A DNA stretch of 64,000 nucleotides from Caballeronia telluris (GTDB taxonomy: Bacteria > Pseudomonadota > Gammaproteobacteria > Burkholderiales > Burkholderiaceae), in the NCBI RefSeq assembly GCF_001544495.1, contig NZ_FCNZ02000007.1, positions 1 to 64,000 on the forward strand, given 5' to 3'. A model generated the notes under the pieces. It was not told the origin of the DNA, searched no databases, and was given only the letters and a program-made list of their open reading frames with translations. The translations under genes and the position numbers were made by a program. Shown in pieces: positions 49,751-59,507 of the stretch. The number at the start of each line of letters is the position of its first letter. Positions within the stretch are counted from its first letter, which is position 1.

Positions 49751-50476
49751 ATGGAAACCAAAAATCCTTCAAAAATACTCGTAGTCGACGACGATCCGCG
49801 CCTGCGCGACCTGCTTCGGCGCTATCTCGGCGAGCAGGGCTTCAACGTCTATGTGGCGGAGAACGCGCCTTCGATGAACAAGCTCTGGGTGCGCGAGCGT
49901 TTTGACCTGCTCGTGCTCGACCTGATGCTTCCCGGGGAAGACGGCCTCTCGATCTGCCGGCGTCTGCGCGGCAGCAACGACCGCACGCCGATCATCATGC
50001 TCACCGCAAAGGGCGAAGACGTCGATCGCATCGTTGGCCTGGAGATGGGCGCCGACGACTACCTGCCGAAGCCCTTCAATCCGCGCGAACTCGTTGCGCG
50101 CATTCATGCGGTGCTGCGTCGCCAGTCGCCGTCGGAACTGCCGGGCGCGCCTTCGGAAACCACCGAGGTGTTCGAATTCGGCGAATTCGCGCTGAATCTC
50201 GCGACGCGCACGCTCACGAAGAACGGTCAGGAAATTCCGCTCACCACGGGCGAGTTCTCGGTGCTTAAGGTATTCGCACGGCATCCGCGCCAGCCGCTCT
50301 CGCGTGAAAAGCTGATGGAACTCGCGCGAGGCCGTGAATACGAAGTGTTCGACCGCAGTCTCGACGTGCAGATCTCGCGCCTGAGAAAGCTGATCGAACC
50401 CGATCCGAGCAGCCCGCGCTTCATCCAGACCGTGTGGGGCCTCGGCTACGTCTTCATCCCAGACGGCGCCGCGTAA
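49751..50476 (+). CDS. ompR: OmpR-type response regulator
   Basis: 241 aa. The receiver domain (about 1-125) has the acidic pair in VVDDD, the phosphoacceptor Asp in LVLDLMLPGEDG, Thr in MLTAKG and Lys in LPKPF. A linker leads to a C-terminal winged-helix DNA-binding domain ending VWGLGYVFIPDG. A sensor kinase gene starts 52 bp downstream. Its target is probably envelope or osmotic genes, by analogy with OmpR; this is not shown here. Confidence 0.93.
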   Translation: METKNPSKILVVDDDPRLRDLLRRYLGEQGFNVYVAENAPSMNKLWVRERFDLLVLDLMLPGEDGLSICRRLRGSNDRTPIIMLTAKGEDVDRIVGLEMGADDYLPKPFNPRELVARIHAVLRRQSPSELPGAPSETTEVFEFGEFALNLATRTLTKNGQEIPLTTGEFSVLKVFARHPRQPLSREKLMELARGREYEVFDRSLDVQISRLRKLIEPDPSSPRFIQTVWGLGYVFIPDGAA

Positions 50477-50528
50477 GGCGTCCCGAATCAAGTTTCGTGA
50501 CCCTCTCCGGGCAGGACCAGAAAGACTC

Positions 50529-51899
50529 ATGCGCATCGACAGGCGGCTACTGACGCTCGCGTTCGGCGGCCTGTTCTGGCGGACCTTTGCGCTGATCGCA
50601 CTGTTGATCGCGGTCAGCCTCGCCGCCTGGTTTCAGAGCTTTCGCGTCATCGAGCGGGAGCCGCGCGCGCAGCGCGTGGCCCTGCAGCTCGTCGCGGTCG
50701 TCAAACTTACCCGCACCGCCCTCCTTTATTCCGATCCCGATCTGCGCCGCGCCCTGCTGCAGGATCTGGAAAGCAATGAAGGCGTGCGCGTGTACCCGCG
50801 CGAAACCACCGACCGATACAAGCTCCAGCCGGACGAATCGCTCAACCGGCTGATCGAGCGCAACGTGCGCGGGCGGCTCGGCAACGAGACGATCATCGCG
50901 CAGTCGGTCAACGACATCCCGGGCGTCTGGATCAGCTTCAAGATCGACGACGACGACTACTGGGTCGCGCTCGACCGCGATCAGCTCGATTCCGTCACCG
51001 GCCTGCAATGGGCTGGCTGGGGCATCTTCGCGCTCGCGCTGTCGCTGTTCGGCGCGGCGTTCATCACGAGTCTCGTGAACCGGCCGTTCGCGCGGCTCGC
51101 GCTCGCCGCGCGCAAGGTCGGCTCGGGGCAATCGCCCGAACCGCTGCCCGAGCGCGGCATGGGCGTCGCCGCCGAAACCAATCGCAGCTTCAACCAGATG
51201 GTGCAGGACCTCGAACAGCTCGAAGCCGACCGCGCGCTGATGCTCGCGGGCATCTCGCACGACCTGCGCACGCCGCTCGCGCGCCTGCGGCTCGAAACCG
51301 AAATGAGTCCGTCCGACGAAACCACCAAGCTCGCGATGATCGACGACATCGAACAGATGGACATGATCATCGGGCGCTTCCTCGACTACGCGCGGCCGAT
51401 GCAGCGCATGCCGGAAGCCGTCGACCTGTCGATGATCGCAGGCGAACTCGCCGCGCGTTTTCACGCGGACGAAGGCGTCGTGCTGAAGACGGACTTCGCG
51501 CAAGGCGCGATGATCGAAGGCGATCCGACGGACGCGCGCCGCGTGATCGGCAATTTGCTGGAGAACGCGCGCAAGTACGGCCGCAGCGAACACGATGACA
51601 TCGCGCGCATCAGGCTGGAGACGCATGTGACACATGGACGCGTCGAGCTTACCGTGATGGACGAAGGCCGCGGCATCCCCGACGATCAGATCGCGCTCAT
51701 CACGCGCCCGTTCTATCGCGTCGATACCGCGCGCACGCAGGCAAGCGGCACCGGCCTCGGCATGGCGATCGTGCAGCGGCTCGTCACGCGCCAACGCGGC
51801 ACGCTGCGGTTACGGAACCGTTTGCCAGGTCCCGGGTTCGAAGTCACCATCGACTTCCCCGTCATCAGGGGCGGCAAATTCGATGCGCAACGGGACTAG
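50529..51899 (+). CDS. envZ: EnvZ-type sensor histidine kinase
   Basis: 456 aa. Two membrane helices (about 15-40 and 160-185) frame a periplasmic sensor domain; a HAMP segment follows. The H-box AGISHDLRTPLARLR near 240 holds the phosphorylated His. N-box LLENARKYG, G1 DEGRGIPDD and G2 GTGLGMAIV form the ATPase domain. It should phosphorylate and dephosphorylate the OmpR-type partner encoded upstream. The periplasmic domain is of EnvZ-like size. Confidence 0.93.
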   Translation: MRIDRRLLTLAFGGLFWRTFALIALLIAVSLAAWFQSFRVIEREPRAQRVALQLVAVVKLTRTALLYSDPDLRRALLQDLESNEGVRVYPRETTDRYKLQPDESLNRLIERNVRGRLGNETIIAQSVNDIPGVWISFKIDDDDYWVALDRDQLDSVTGLQWAGWGIFALALSLFGAAFITSLVNRPFARLALAARKVGSGQSPEPLPERGMGVAAETNRSFNQMVQDLEQLEADRALMLAGISHDLRTPLARLRLETEMSPSDETTKLAMIDDIEQMDMIIGRFLDYARPMQRMPEAVDLSMIAGELAARFHADEGVVLKTDFAQGAMIEGDPTDARRVIGNLLENARKYGRSEHDDIARIRLETHVTHGRVELTVMDEGRGIPDDQIALITRPFYRVDTARTQASGTGLGMAIVQRLVTRQRGTLRLRNRLPGPGFEVTIDFPVIRGGKFDAQRD

Positions 51900-51960
51900 C
51901 CGGAAGAGCGCAATCAGGGCCGAGAACTATCGCGCCGTTCGCCAAAAGCTATCCGATGCG

Positions 51961-52003
51961 TTAGTTAAAATCTATTGAATTAGTTAGTTAATAGAGGTAT
52001 AGT
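51961..52003 (+). promoter_or_regulatory. ahpC promoter with adjoining OxyR-like half-site
   Basis: TTGAAT (51975-51980) and TATAGT (51998-52003) are spaced by 17 bp, a strong promoter. Just upstream, TTAGTTAAAATCTAT (51961-51975) matches 9 of 10 fixed positions of the OxyR element ATAG-N-T-N3-A-N-CTAT. A second full half-site at the expected spacing is not clear. The start codon is about 100 nt downstream of the promoter. Confidence 0.6.
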
Positions 52004-52110
52004 GGAGTTCGTGTGACGGCAGCGGCAAGCGCTTCGGGCGTGATGTCATGCTGACGTTACGGCGATCTGGTAATTTGGTTTGTCCTTCCAACGAACACAG
52101 GAGTAGTCAT

Positions 52111-52659
52111 ATGAAGACCGTGGGCGATAAAGTCGAAGCGTTTACCGTCACCGCTGCAAAGCCGGGTTTCAACCATCACGAAGAAAACGGCCAGTCGGCG
52201 TTCGAAGAGATCACCGAGCAGTCGTTCCCGGGCAAGTGGAAGATCATCTATTTCTACCCGAAGGACTTCACGTTTGTCTGCCCGACCGAAATCGTCGAAT
52301 TCGGCAAGCTCGCCAATGACTTCGCCGACCGCGACGCCGTCCTGCTCGGCGGCAGCGTCGATAACGAATTCGTGAAGCTCGCGTGGCGCCGTGAGCACAA
52401 GGACCTGAACAAGCTGAACCACTACGCGTTCGGCGACGTGAAGGGCGAGCTGATCGACCAGCTCGGCGTGCGCGACAAGGAAGCAGGCGTCGCCCTGCGC
52501 GCGACGTTCATCGTCGACCCGGACAACGTCATTCAGCACGTTTCGGTGAACAACCTGAACGTCGGCCGCAATCCGGAAGAAGTGCTGCGTATCCTCGACG
52601 GCCTGCAAACGGACGAACTCTGCCCGTGCAACCGCGCTGTCGGCGGTACGACGCTCTAA
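52111..52659 (+). CDS. ahpC: Peroxiredoxin AhpC
   Basis: 182 aa from the ATG at 52111, with AGGAG upstream. The peroxidatic Cys is in FTFVCPTEI near 50 and the resolving Cys region is DELCPCNRAV near the C-terminus. It reduces hydrogen peroxide and organic peroxides. The downstream ahpD suggests electron supply by AhpD, as in mycobacteria, not by AhpF. The preceding OxyR-like site suggests peroxide induction. Confidence 0.94.
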   Translation: MKTVGDKVEAFTVTAAKPGFNHHEENGQSAFEEITEQSFPGKWKIIYFYPKDFTFVCPTEIVEFGKLANDFADRDAVLLGGSVDNEFVKLAWRREHKDLNKLNHYAFGDVKGELIDQLGVRDKEAGVALRATFIVDPDNVIQHVSVNNLNVGRNPEEVLRILDGLQTDELCPCNRAVGGTTL

Positions 52660-52700
52660 GCGTCCGCACGCGTCACGCGCGTTCGACGGCGTGACGCCCG

Positions 52701-52742
52701 GCCCGCTATGCTTGTCCAGTCGATGAGCCAGCGGGCTTTTTT
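52701..52742 (+). terminator. Possible terminator/attenuator between ahpC and ahpD
   Basis: GCCCGCT (52701-52707) pairs with AGCGGGC (52730-52736), followed by TTTTTT; the loop is long (22 nt). It could reduce read-through into ahpD, giving more AhpC than AhpD. Confidence 0.6.
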
Positions 52743-52767
52743 ATCGGCATTCGAATAGGAGAAATCA

Positions 52768-53292
52768 ATGGAATTCTTGTCTTCGATTAAAGAACTGATT
52801 CCCGATTATGCGAAGGACATTCGCCTGAACGTCGACGGCACGATCGCGCGCTCGTCGCTGGAAGGCAACGACGCGGTCGGCGTCGCGCTGGCGGCCGCCT
52901 ATGCCGCGAAAGCGACGAAGATCGTGACCACGATCCGCTCGGCGGGCGTGCTGTCGCCGGAAGAGACGAACGCCGCGCTGACCGCCGCCGCGTTGATGGG
53001 CATGAACAACGTCTGGTATCCGTACCTCGAAATGGCCGGCAACGCCGAGCTGAAAACCCAGCCCGCCGGCCTGCGCATGAACGCGTACGCGTCGCATGGC
53101 GGCGTCGACAAGCGGCGTTTCGAGATGTACGCGCTCGCCGCGTCGATCATCGGCAAGTGCCACTTCTGCGTGAAGTCGCACTACGAGAATCTGGTCGCGG
53201 AAGGCATGAGCACGACGCAGTTGCGCGACGTCGGCCGCATTGCGGCGGTGATCAACGCCGCGGCGCTCGCCATCGAAGCCGAAGCGAAGTAA
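52768..53292 (+). CDS. ahpD: Alkylhydroperoxidase AhpD
   Basis: 174 aa. The redox centre is GKCHFCVKSH (CxxC) with the catalytic His, close to residue 130-140. The protein is a trimeric, all-helical disulfide reductase that recycles AhpC. A ribosome-binding site (TAGGAGA) precedes the ATG at 52768. It is in the same direction and immediately after ahpC. Confidence 0.93.
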   Translation: MEFLSSIKELIPDYAKDIRLNVDGTIARSSLEGNDAVGVALAAAYAAKATKIVTTIRSAGVLSPEETNAALTAAALMGMNNVWYPYLEMAGNAELKTQPAGLRMNAYASHGGVDKRRFEMYALAASIIGKCHFCVKSHYENLVAEGMSTTQLRDVGRIAAVINAAALAIEAEAK

Positions 53293-53316
53293 GCCGTTCG
53301 CGCGCCGGAAATGCAA

Positions 53317-53344
53317 AAACGCCACGTTGAAGAACGTGGCGTTT
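53317..53344. terminator. Terminator between converging ahpD and ispF
   Basis: AAACGCCACGTT and AACGTGGCGTTT form a perfect 12-bp stem around GAAG. It serves both ahpD and the opposite ispF, although the outer T-tracts are short. Confidence 0.75.
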
Positions 53345-53351
53345 GCGTTTC

Positions 53352-53843
53352 TCAGCGGTCGATCGACGTCCTGCGCAACAAAACGGCCGCCTGCGCCTCG
53401 ATGCCCTCGCCGCGTCCGAGATAGCCGAGCTTTTCGTTGGTCTTCGCCTTCACGTTCACGCGATCGAGCGGCAGATCGAGGTCCGCCGCGATGTTCGCGC
53501 GCATGCCGTCGATGTGGGGCGCAAGTTTCGGCGCCTGCGCGATCACGGTGGAATCGACGTTGGCGATCGCGAAACCCGCCTCCGACACGCGCCGGAACGC
53601 CTCGCGCAACAGCGAGCGGCTGTCGGCGCCGGCGAATTCCTTCGCGGTGTCCGGAAAATGCCGGCCGATGTCGCCCATCGACGCCGCGCCGAACAGCGCG
53701 TCGGTGATCGCGTGCAGGAGCACGTCGGCGTCGGAATGGCCGAGCAGGCCGCGCTCGTAGGGAATCGTCACGCCGCCGATGATGAGCGCGCGCCCTTCCA
53801 CCAGCTGGTGAACGTCGTAGCCCTGTCCGATTCTGAAATCCAT
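53352..53843 (-). CDS. ispF: 2-C-methyl-D-erythritol 2,4-cyclodiphosphate synthase
   Basis: 163 aa, normal length. The zinc and substrate motifs are GYDVHQL with Asp and His, [13 protein letters not shown], and [31 protein letters not shown] is the C-terminal signature (given here only in part: [13 protein letters not shown]). It makes MEcPP in the MEP isoprenoid pathway. It follows ispD by 25 bp, the usual ispDF pair. Confidence 0.96.
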   Translation of the reverse strand: MDFRIGQGYDVHQLVEGRALIIGGVTIPYERGLLGHSDADVLLHAITDALFGAASMGDIGRHFPDTAKEFAGADSRSLLREAFRRVSEAGFAIANVDSTVIAQAPKLAPHIDGMRANIAADLDLPLDRVNVKAKTNEKLGYLGRGEGIEAQAAVLLRRTSIDR

Positions 53844-53868
53844 CGATAAAACCCTGCTGTAAAAGAGA

Positions 53869-54585
53869 TTAGGACGCGGCGCCGAGCATCGCCGCGGCGA
53901 GCGCGAAGTCTTCCGGATACGTGACCTTGAAGTTGCGCAGGCTGCCCAGGACGAGCCGCGGCGCATGGCCGAGCCATTCGATCGCGCTCGCTTCGTCGGT
54001 GAGATCGTGGCCGTCCTGCTGCGCGCGCTTAATCGCGTCGCGCAGCATGCCGAGCCGGAACATCTGCGGCGTCTGGGCCTGCCACAGGCCGTTGCGCGAC
54101 TCCGTGCGGGCGATGCGCCCTTCTTCGTGTGCCGCGCCTTCGGCCTCGATGCGCTTTAAGGTATCCGCGACGGGCAGCGCCAGAATGCCGCCGACCGCGT
54201 CGTCCTTCAGCTCGCCGACCAACCTGCGGATCATGTCCGGCGTGATGCCGGGGCGCGCCGCGTCGTGGACGAGCACCCAGTCGTCGTCCTTCGCGCCGAA
54301 GCCCGCGAGCGCCTGAAGCCCGTTGAATACCGACGCCTGCCGCGATGCCCCGCCGCAGCGCTGCACCGCGAAACGCAGGCCGGCAAAGCGGCGGGCATCG
54401 AAATGGCTATCGTCGGGAGCGAGCACGACGAGCGTCTGCGAAAATTCGGAGCACGCATCGAAGGCAGCCAGCGTATGACCCAGCATCGGGCGGCTGCCGA
54501 CGGTCTGGTATTGCTTCGGCATCGGCGCGCCCGAGCGGCTGCCGGTGCCGGCGCACGGAATCAGGGCATAAAGGCGTGCAGTCAC
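53869..54585 (-). CDS. ispD: 2-C-methyl-D-erythritol 4-phosphate cytidylyltransferase
   Basis: 238 aa from the GTG at 54585, which gives the conserved start [18 protein letters not shown]; a TTG 8 codons upstream is possible. The nucleotide motif is [17 protein letters not shown], with [13 protein letters not shown] for metal/CTP and TDEASAIEW near the C-terminus. It couples MEP to CTP in the isoprenoid pathway. It is divergent from mfd with about 110 bp between. Confidence 0.94.
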   Translation of the reverse strand: MTARLYALIPCAGTGSRSGAPMPKQYQTVGSRPMLGHTLAAFDACSEFSQTLVVLAPDDSHFDARRFAGLRFAVQRCGGASRQASVFNGLQALAGFGAKDDDWVLVHDAARPGITPDMIRRLVGELKDDAVGGILALPVADTLKRIEAEGAAHEEGRIARTESRNGLWQAQTPQMFRLGMLRDAIKRAQQDGHDLTDEASAIEWLGHAPRLVLGSLRNFKVTYPEDFALAAAMLGAAS

Positions 54586-54696
54586 GAGTGGGAAATGTTG
54601 CCGAGTCAAAGTGAAGCTCGGATTTTATAATAGGTCCTTCGCGACCACGCCGGTCCCGTGCGCACTTTCGCGCACGAACGGTTCCCCGCACACCTT

Positions 54697-57600
54697 ATGT
54701 CTTCAAAAGCCGTCACTTCGCAGTCCACTTCTCCCGTCGCCCTCGTCAAGGCCGGCCAGCGCTTCGTGTTCAATGGCGCCGTCGGGTCGTCCGACGCGCT
54801 CGCCATCGCGCGCTATCACGTGGCCTACCGCGAACAGGTGCCGCTTCTGACCGTGCTCTGCGCAAGCGCCGTCGATGCACAACGCCTCGCGGCCGAAATT
54901 CCCTATTTCGCGCCCGACGCGCGCGTGCGCCTCCTGCCCGACTGGGAAACGCTGCCTTACGACACGTTTTCGCCACACCAGGATCTCGTCTCCGAACGGC
55001 TCGCGACGCTGCACGATCTGGGCGAAGGCCGCTGCGACATCCTCCTCGTGCCCGCGACCACCGCGCTCTACCGGATGCCGCCCGCGTCGTTTCTCGCGGC
55101 CTACACGTTTTCGTTCACGCAGGGCGAGCGGCTGAACGAGGCGAAGCTGAAGGCGCAACTGACGCTCGCGGGTTACGAGCACGTGAGCCAGGTCGTGCGT
55201 CCGGGCGAATACTGCGTGCGCGGCTCGCTGCTGGACCTCTTTCCGATGGGCTCGCCGCTGCCGTACCGGATCGACTTGTTCGACGACCAGGTCGACTCGA
55301 TCCGCGCGTTCGATCCCGACACGCAGCGCAGTCTTTATCCGGTGCGCGACGTGCGCCTGTTGCCGGGCCGCGAATTTCCCTTCGACGAAGCCGCGCGCAC
55401 CGCGTTTCGCAGCCGCTGGCGCGAGATATTCGAGGGCGATCCGAGCCGCTCGTCGATCTACAAGGACATCGGTAACGGCGTGCCGTCGGCGGGCATCGAA
55501 TACTACCTGCCGCTCTTTTTCGACGAAACCGCGACGCTCTTCCACTACCTGCCCGAAGGCGCGCAACTGGTGTTCGTCGGCGACATGGACGCGTCGATCA
55601 AGCGCTTCACCAACGACACGAAGCAGCGCTACAACTTTCTCTCGCACGACCGCGAGCGGCCGCTGCTGGAACCGCACCGCCTCTTTCTCACCGACGACGA
55701 TTTCTTCGCGTTCGCGAAGCCCTTCGCGCAGCTCAAGTTCCCGGCCGTGCCCGAAGGCGGCTGGGCGACGCCGCTGCCGGGCCTCGCGATCGACCGTCAT
55801 GCCGACGAGCCGCTCGCCGCGCTGCGCCACTATCTCGATCAGACGCCGAACCGCGTGATGCTCGTCGCGGAATCGGCGGGACGTCGGGAGACGATCCAGC
55901 AACTGCTCGCCGACAACGGCGTGCGCGGCGCCTCCGACGACACCTTCCAGCAATGGCTCGCCGGCGACGCGAAGTTCTCGCTCGGCGTCGCGCCGCTCGC
56001 GAACGGCTTCGTGTTGCCGGGCGAGGAACTGGCGATCGTCACCGAGACGGAACTGTACGGCCCGCTCGCGCGCCGCGCGGGGCGCCGCCGGCAGGAACAG
56101 GCGAGCAATGTCGATTCGATGGTGCGCGACCTCTCGGAGCTGAAGCTCGGCGATCCGGTCGTGCACATGCAGCATGGCATCGGACGCTACATGGGACTCG
56201 TGTCGATGGACCTCGGCGAAGGCGAGACCGAGTTCCTGCATCTCGAATACCAGAACGAAAGCAAGCTCTACGTGCCGGTCGCGCAACTGCACGTGATCTC
56301 GCGCTACAGCGGCGCGGACCCCGACAGCGCGCCCCTGCACGCGCTCGGCTCCGGCCAGTGGGACAAGGCGAAGCGCAAAGCCGCGCAGCAGATCCGCGAT
56401 ACCGCCGCCGAACTGCTCAATCTGTACGCACGGCGCGCGGCGCGCTCGGGCTACGCGTTCAAGCTCGAACCGCGCGACTACACCAAGTTCGCGGAAAGCT
56501 TCGGCTTCGAGGAAACGCCCGACCAGGCCGCCGCGATCACCGCGGTCATCGGCGACATGACGAGCGGCAAGCCGATGGACCGCCTCGTGTGCGGCGACGT
56601 CGGCTTCGGCAAGACGGAAGTCGCGTTGCGCGCGGCGTTCATCGCGGTGATGGCGGGCAAGCAGGTCGCGATTCTTTCGCCGACCACGCTGCTCGCCGAA
56701 CAGCACACGCAGACCTTCTCCGACCGCTTCTCCGACTGGCCCGTGCGCATCGCGGAACTGTCGCGCTTCAAGAGCACGAAGGAAGTCTCGGCGTCGATCG
56801 CGGCGATCAACGAAGGCACCATCGACATCGTCATCGGGACGCACAAGCTGCTGTCGTCCGACGTGCAGTTCAAGCGGCTCGGACTCGTGATCATCGACGA
56901 GGAACATCGCTTCGGCGTGCGGCAGAAGGAAGCGCTGAAGGCGTTGCGCGCGGAAGTCGATGTGCTCACGCTCACCGCGACGCCGATTCCGCGCACGCTC
57001 GGCATGGCGCTCGAAGGCCTGCGCGACTTCTCCGTGATCGCGACCGCGCCGCAAAAGCGCCTCGCGATCAAGACCTTCGTGCGGCGCGAGGAAGATGGCG
57101 TGATCCGCGAGGCGATGCTCCGCGAATTGAAGCGCGGCGGCCAAGTGTATTTCCTGCACAACGAGGTGGAGACGATCGAGAATCGCCGCGCGATGCTCGA
57201 AGCGCTCGTGCCCGAGGCGCGCATCGCGGTCGCACACGGACAGATGCACGAGCGCGAGCTGGAGCGCGTGATGCGCGATTTTGTCGGCCAGCGCGCGAAC
57301 GTTTTGCTTTGCACGACGATCATCGAGACCGGCATCGACGTGCCGAGCGCCAATACCATTCTTCTGCATCGCGCCGACAAGTTCGGGCTTGCGCAGTTGC
57401 ATCAGTTGCGCGGGCGCGTCGGGCGTTCGCACCATCAGGCCTACGCTTACCTGCTCGTGCATGATCCGGCCGTGCTCACGAAGCAGGCGCAGCGGCGGCT
57501 CGAAGCGATCCAGCAGATGGAGGAACTCGGCTCGGGCTTCTATCTGGCGATGCACGACCTGGAGATTCGCGGCACGGGCGAAGTGCTCGGCGACAAGCAG

Positions 57601-58170
57601 TCGGGCGAGATCCACGAGATCGGCTTCCAGCTCTACACCGACATGCTGAACGACGCGGTCAAGGCGCTGAAGGAAGGCCGCGAGCCCGATCTCACGGCGC
57701 CGCTCGCTGCGACCACCGAGATCAACCTGCACGCGCCCGCGATCCTGCCCGCCGATTATTGCGGCGACGTGCAGGAGCGGCTCTCGCTCTACAAGCGGCT
57801 CGCGAACTGCGGATCGAGCGATTCGATCGACGGCATTCTCGAAGAGCTCGTCGACCGCTTCGGCAAGCTGCCGCCGCAAGCGCATGCGCTCGTCGAAACG
57901 CATCGCTTGCGACTGGCGGCGAAGCCTTTGGGCATCTCGAAGATCGACGCTGGCGAGCAGGTGATCGGGCTGCAGTTCATCCCGAATCCGCCCGTCGACG
58001 CGATGCGCATCATCGAGATGGTGCAGAAGCACAAGCACATCAAGCTCGCCGGGCAGGACAAGCTGAGGATCGAGACGCGCAGCCCGGATCTTTCGGTGCG
58101 GATCGCGACGGTGAAGGAGACGCTGCGGGCGCTCGGCGCGCCGGTGAAGCAGGCGGCGCCTGCGCGGTAG
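54697..58170 (+). CDS. mfd: Transcription-repair coupling factor
   Basis: 1157 aa from the ATG at 54697; a GTG 13 codons earlier is possible. Order: UvrB-like N-terminal region, RNA-polymerase-interacting domain near 480-560 (GDPVVHMQHGIGRYMGL), DNA translocase with Walker A GDVGFGKTEVALRA and the DEEHRFG box, GRVGRSHHQAYAYLL, then the autoinhibitory TRCF C-terminal domain. It removes stalled RNA polymerase at lesions and recruits UvrA. A hairpin terminator follows. Confidence 0.96.
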   Translation: MSSKAVTSQSTSPVALVKAGQRFVFNGAVGSSDALAIARYHVAYREQVPLLTVLCASAVDAQRLAAEIPYFAPDARVRLLPDWETLPYDTFSPHQDLVSERLATLHDLGEGRCDILLVPATTALYRMPPASFLAAYTFSFTQGERLNEAKLKAQLTLAGYEHVSQVVRPGEYCVRGSLLDLFPMGSPLPYRIDLFDDQVDSIRAFDPDTQRSLYPVRDVRLLPGREFPFDEAARTAFRSRWREIFEGDPSRSSIYKDIGNGVPSAGIEYYLPLFFDETATLFHYLPEGAQLVFVGDMDASIKRFTNDTKQRYNFLSHDRERPLLEPHRLFLTDDDFFAFAKPFAQLKFPAVPEGGWATPLPGLAIDRHADEPLAALRHYLDQTPNRVMLVAESAGRRETIQQLLADNGVRGASDDTFQQWLAGDAKFSLGVAPLANGFVLPGEELAIVTETELYGPLARRAGRRRQEQASNVDSMVRDLSELKLGDPVVHMQHGIGRYMGLVSMDLGEGETEFLHLEYQNESKLYVPVAQLHVISRYSGADPDSAPLHALGSGQWDKAKRKAAQQIRDTAAELLNLYARRAARSGYAFKLEPRDYTKFAESFGFEETPDQAAAITAVIGDMTSGKPMDRLVCGDVGFGKTEVALRAAFIAVMAGKQVAILSPTTLLAEQHTQTFSDRFSDWPVRIAELSRFKSTKEVSASIAAINEGTIDIVIGTHKLLSSDVQFKRLGLVIIDEEHRFGVRQKEALKALRAEVDVLTLTATPIPRTLGMALEGLRDFSVIATAPQKRLAIKTFVRREEDGVIREAMLRELKRGGQVYFLHNEVETIENRRAMLEALVPEARIAVAHGQMHERELERVMRDFVGQRANVLLCTTIIETGIDVPSANTILLHRADKFGLAQLHQLRGRVGRSHHQAYAYLLVHDPAVLTKQAQRRLEAIQQMEELGSGFYLAMHDLEIRGTGEVLGDKQSGEIHEIGFQLYTDMLNDAVKALKEGREPDLTAPLAATTEINLHAPAILPADYCGDVQERLSLYKRLANCGSSDSIDGILEELVDRFGKLPPQAHALVETHRLRLAAKPLGISKIDAGEQVIGLQFIPNPPVDAMRIIEMVQKHKHIKLAGQDKLRIETRSPDLSVRIATVKETLRALGAPVKQAAPAR

Positions 58171-58186
58171 GGTTCGGGCGTCCGTC

Positions 58187-58221
58187 AGCGCCCTTGTCCG
58201 GCGGACCGGAGGGCGCTTTTT
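58187..58221 (+). terminator. Intrinsic terminator of mfd
   Basis: AGCGCCCT (58187-58194) pairs with AGGGCGCT (58210-58217), and the T-run TTTTT follows. The loop contains an inner TCCG/CGGA pairing. Confidence 0.78.
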
Positions 58222-58256
58222 CGGTATGATCGAACTCTATCCCGCAGGAGCCGAAC

Positions 58257-59474
58257 ATGTCCCACATCGCTGAAACGGCGAACCCCGAAACCGCTTCTCC
58301 CGCCGCGCTTCCCTGGGTAAAGCGACTCGTTTCCTTCGACACCGTCAGTCGCAATCCGAACCTCGGCCTCATCGAAACCGTGCGCGACGAACTGCGCGCC
58401 GCGGGCATCGAATCGACGCTCACCGCCGACAAGCGCGGCCAGTGGGCCAACCTCTTCGCGACCGTCCCCGCGCACGACGGCGAGACCAACGGCGGCATCG
58501 TCCTGTCGGGCCACACCGACGTCGTGCCGGTCGACGGCCAGGACTGGTCGAGCGATCCCTTCAAGCCCGAGATCCGCGACGGCCTGCTCTACGGCCGCGG
58601 CACCTGCGACATGAAGGGCTTCATCGGCACGGCGCTCGCGCTGCTGCCGAAAATGCAGTCGACGAAACTCGCCCGCCCGATCCACTTCGCGCTTTCCTAT
58701 GACGAAGAAATCGGCTGCGCGGGCGCGCCGCTTTTGATCGCCGACCTGCAAAAACGCGGCGTGCGGCCGGACGGCTGCATTGTCGGCGAACCGACCTCGA
58801 TGCGCCCGATCATCGCGCACAAGGGCATCAACACGTACAACTGCTGCGTGCGTGGGTTCGCTGCGCACTCGTCGCTGACGAGCAAAGGCCTGAACGCGAT
58901 CGAATATGCGGCGCGCCTCATCTGCTTCATCCGCGACGTCGCCGATGAATTCCGCGCCAAGGGCCCGTTCGACGAACTCTACGACGTGCCCTTCACCACC
59001 GCGCAGACGAGCACGATCAAGGGCGGCAACGCGATCAACACGGTGCCGGCCGAGTGCAGCTTCCAGTTCGAATTCCGCAACCTGCCAACGATGGACCCGG
59101 AAAGCGTCTACCGCCGCATCGAAGCCTACGCGCGCGAGACGCTTCTGCCGAAGATGCAGAAGGAGCACGCGAACGCGGCAATCGAAATTTCGCGGATCGC
59201 GTCGGCCCCCGGGCTCGACGCGTCCGAACAGGCAGCCATCACGCAGCTCGTGCGCGCGCTCACCGAGAACCAGGACAAGCGCAAGGTCGCCTACGGCACC
59301 GAGGCGGGCCTTTTCGCGAACGCGGGCGTGCCGAGCATCGTGTGCGGCCCGGGCAATATCGAGCAGGCGCATAAGGCGAACGAATATGTGTCGCTGGAAC
59401 AACTCGCCGCGTGCGAGGCGTTCCTCGGCAAATTCATCCACAGCATGTCGGTCGACGCCCAGGGCGTTCGCTGA
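58257..59474 (+). CDS. argE: Acetylornithine deacetylase (M20 family)
   Basis: 405 aa, with CAGGAG upstream. M20 zinc-site motifs are visible: SGHTDVVPVDG, GRGTCDMKGF with the bridging Asp, DEEIGCAGAP with the catalytic Glu, and the C-terminal GPGNIEQAHKANEYV with the last His ligand. It removes the acetyl group from N-acetylornithine in arginine synthesis. A related deacylase activity on other N-acyl amino acids is possible. It precedes the PLP dehydratase gene by 33 bp. Confidence 0.9.
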   Translation: MSHIAETANPETASPAALPWVKRLVSFDTVSRNPNLGLIETVRDELRAAGIESTLTADKRGQWANLFATVPAHDGETNGGIVLSGHTDVVPVDGQDWSSDPFKPEIRDGLLYGRGTCDMKGFIGTALALLPKMQSTKLARPIHFALSYDEEIGCAGAPLLIADLQKRGVRPDGCIVGEPTSMRPIIAHKGINTYNCCVRGFAAHSSLTSKGLNAIEYAARLICFIRDVADEFRAKGPFDELYDVPFTTAQTSTIKGGNAINTVPAECSFQFEFRNLPTMDPESVYRRIEAYARETLLPKMQKEHANAAIEISRIASAPGLDASEQAAITQLVRALTENQDKRKVAYGTEAGLFANAGVPSIVCGPGNIEQAHKANEYVSLEQLAACEAFLGKFIHSMSVDAQGVR

Positions 59475-59507
59475 TCCACCTATACGTCAAGCACACGTCA
59501 AGCCGCC

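Noticed and set aside
54703..58038. 1111-codon open frame antisense to mfd
   Set aside because: Composition is typical of a shadow frame (His/Arg/Ala-rich), there is no ribosome-binding site or motif, and Mfd is intact on the plus strand.
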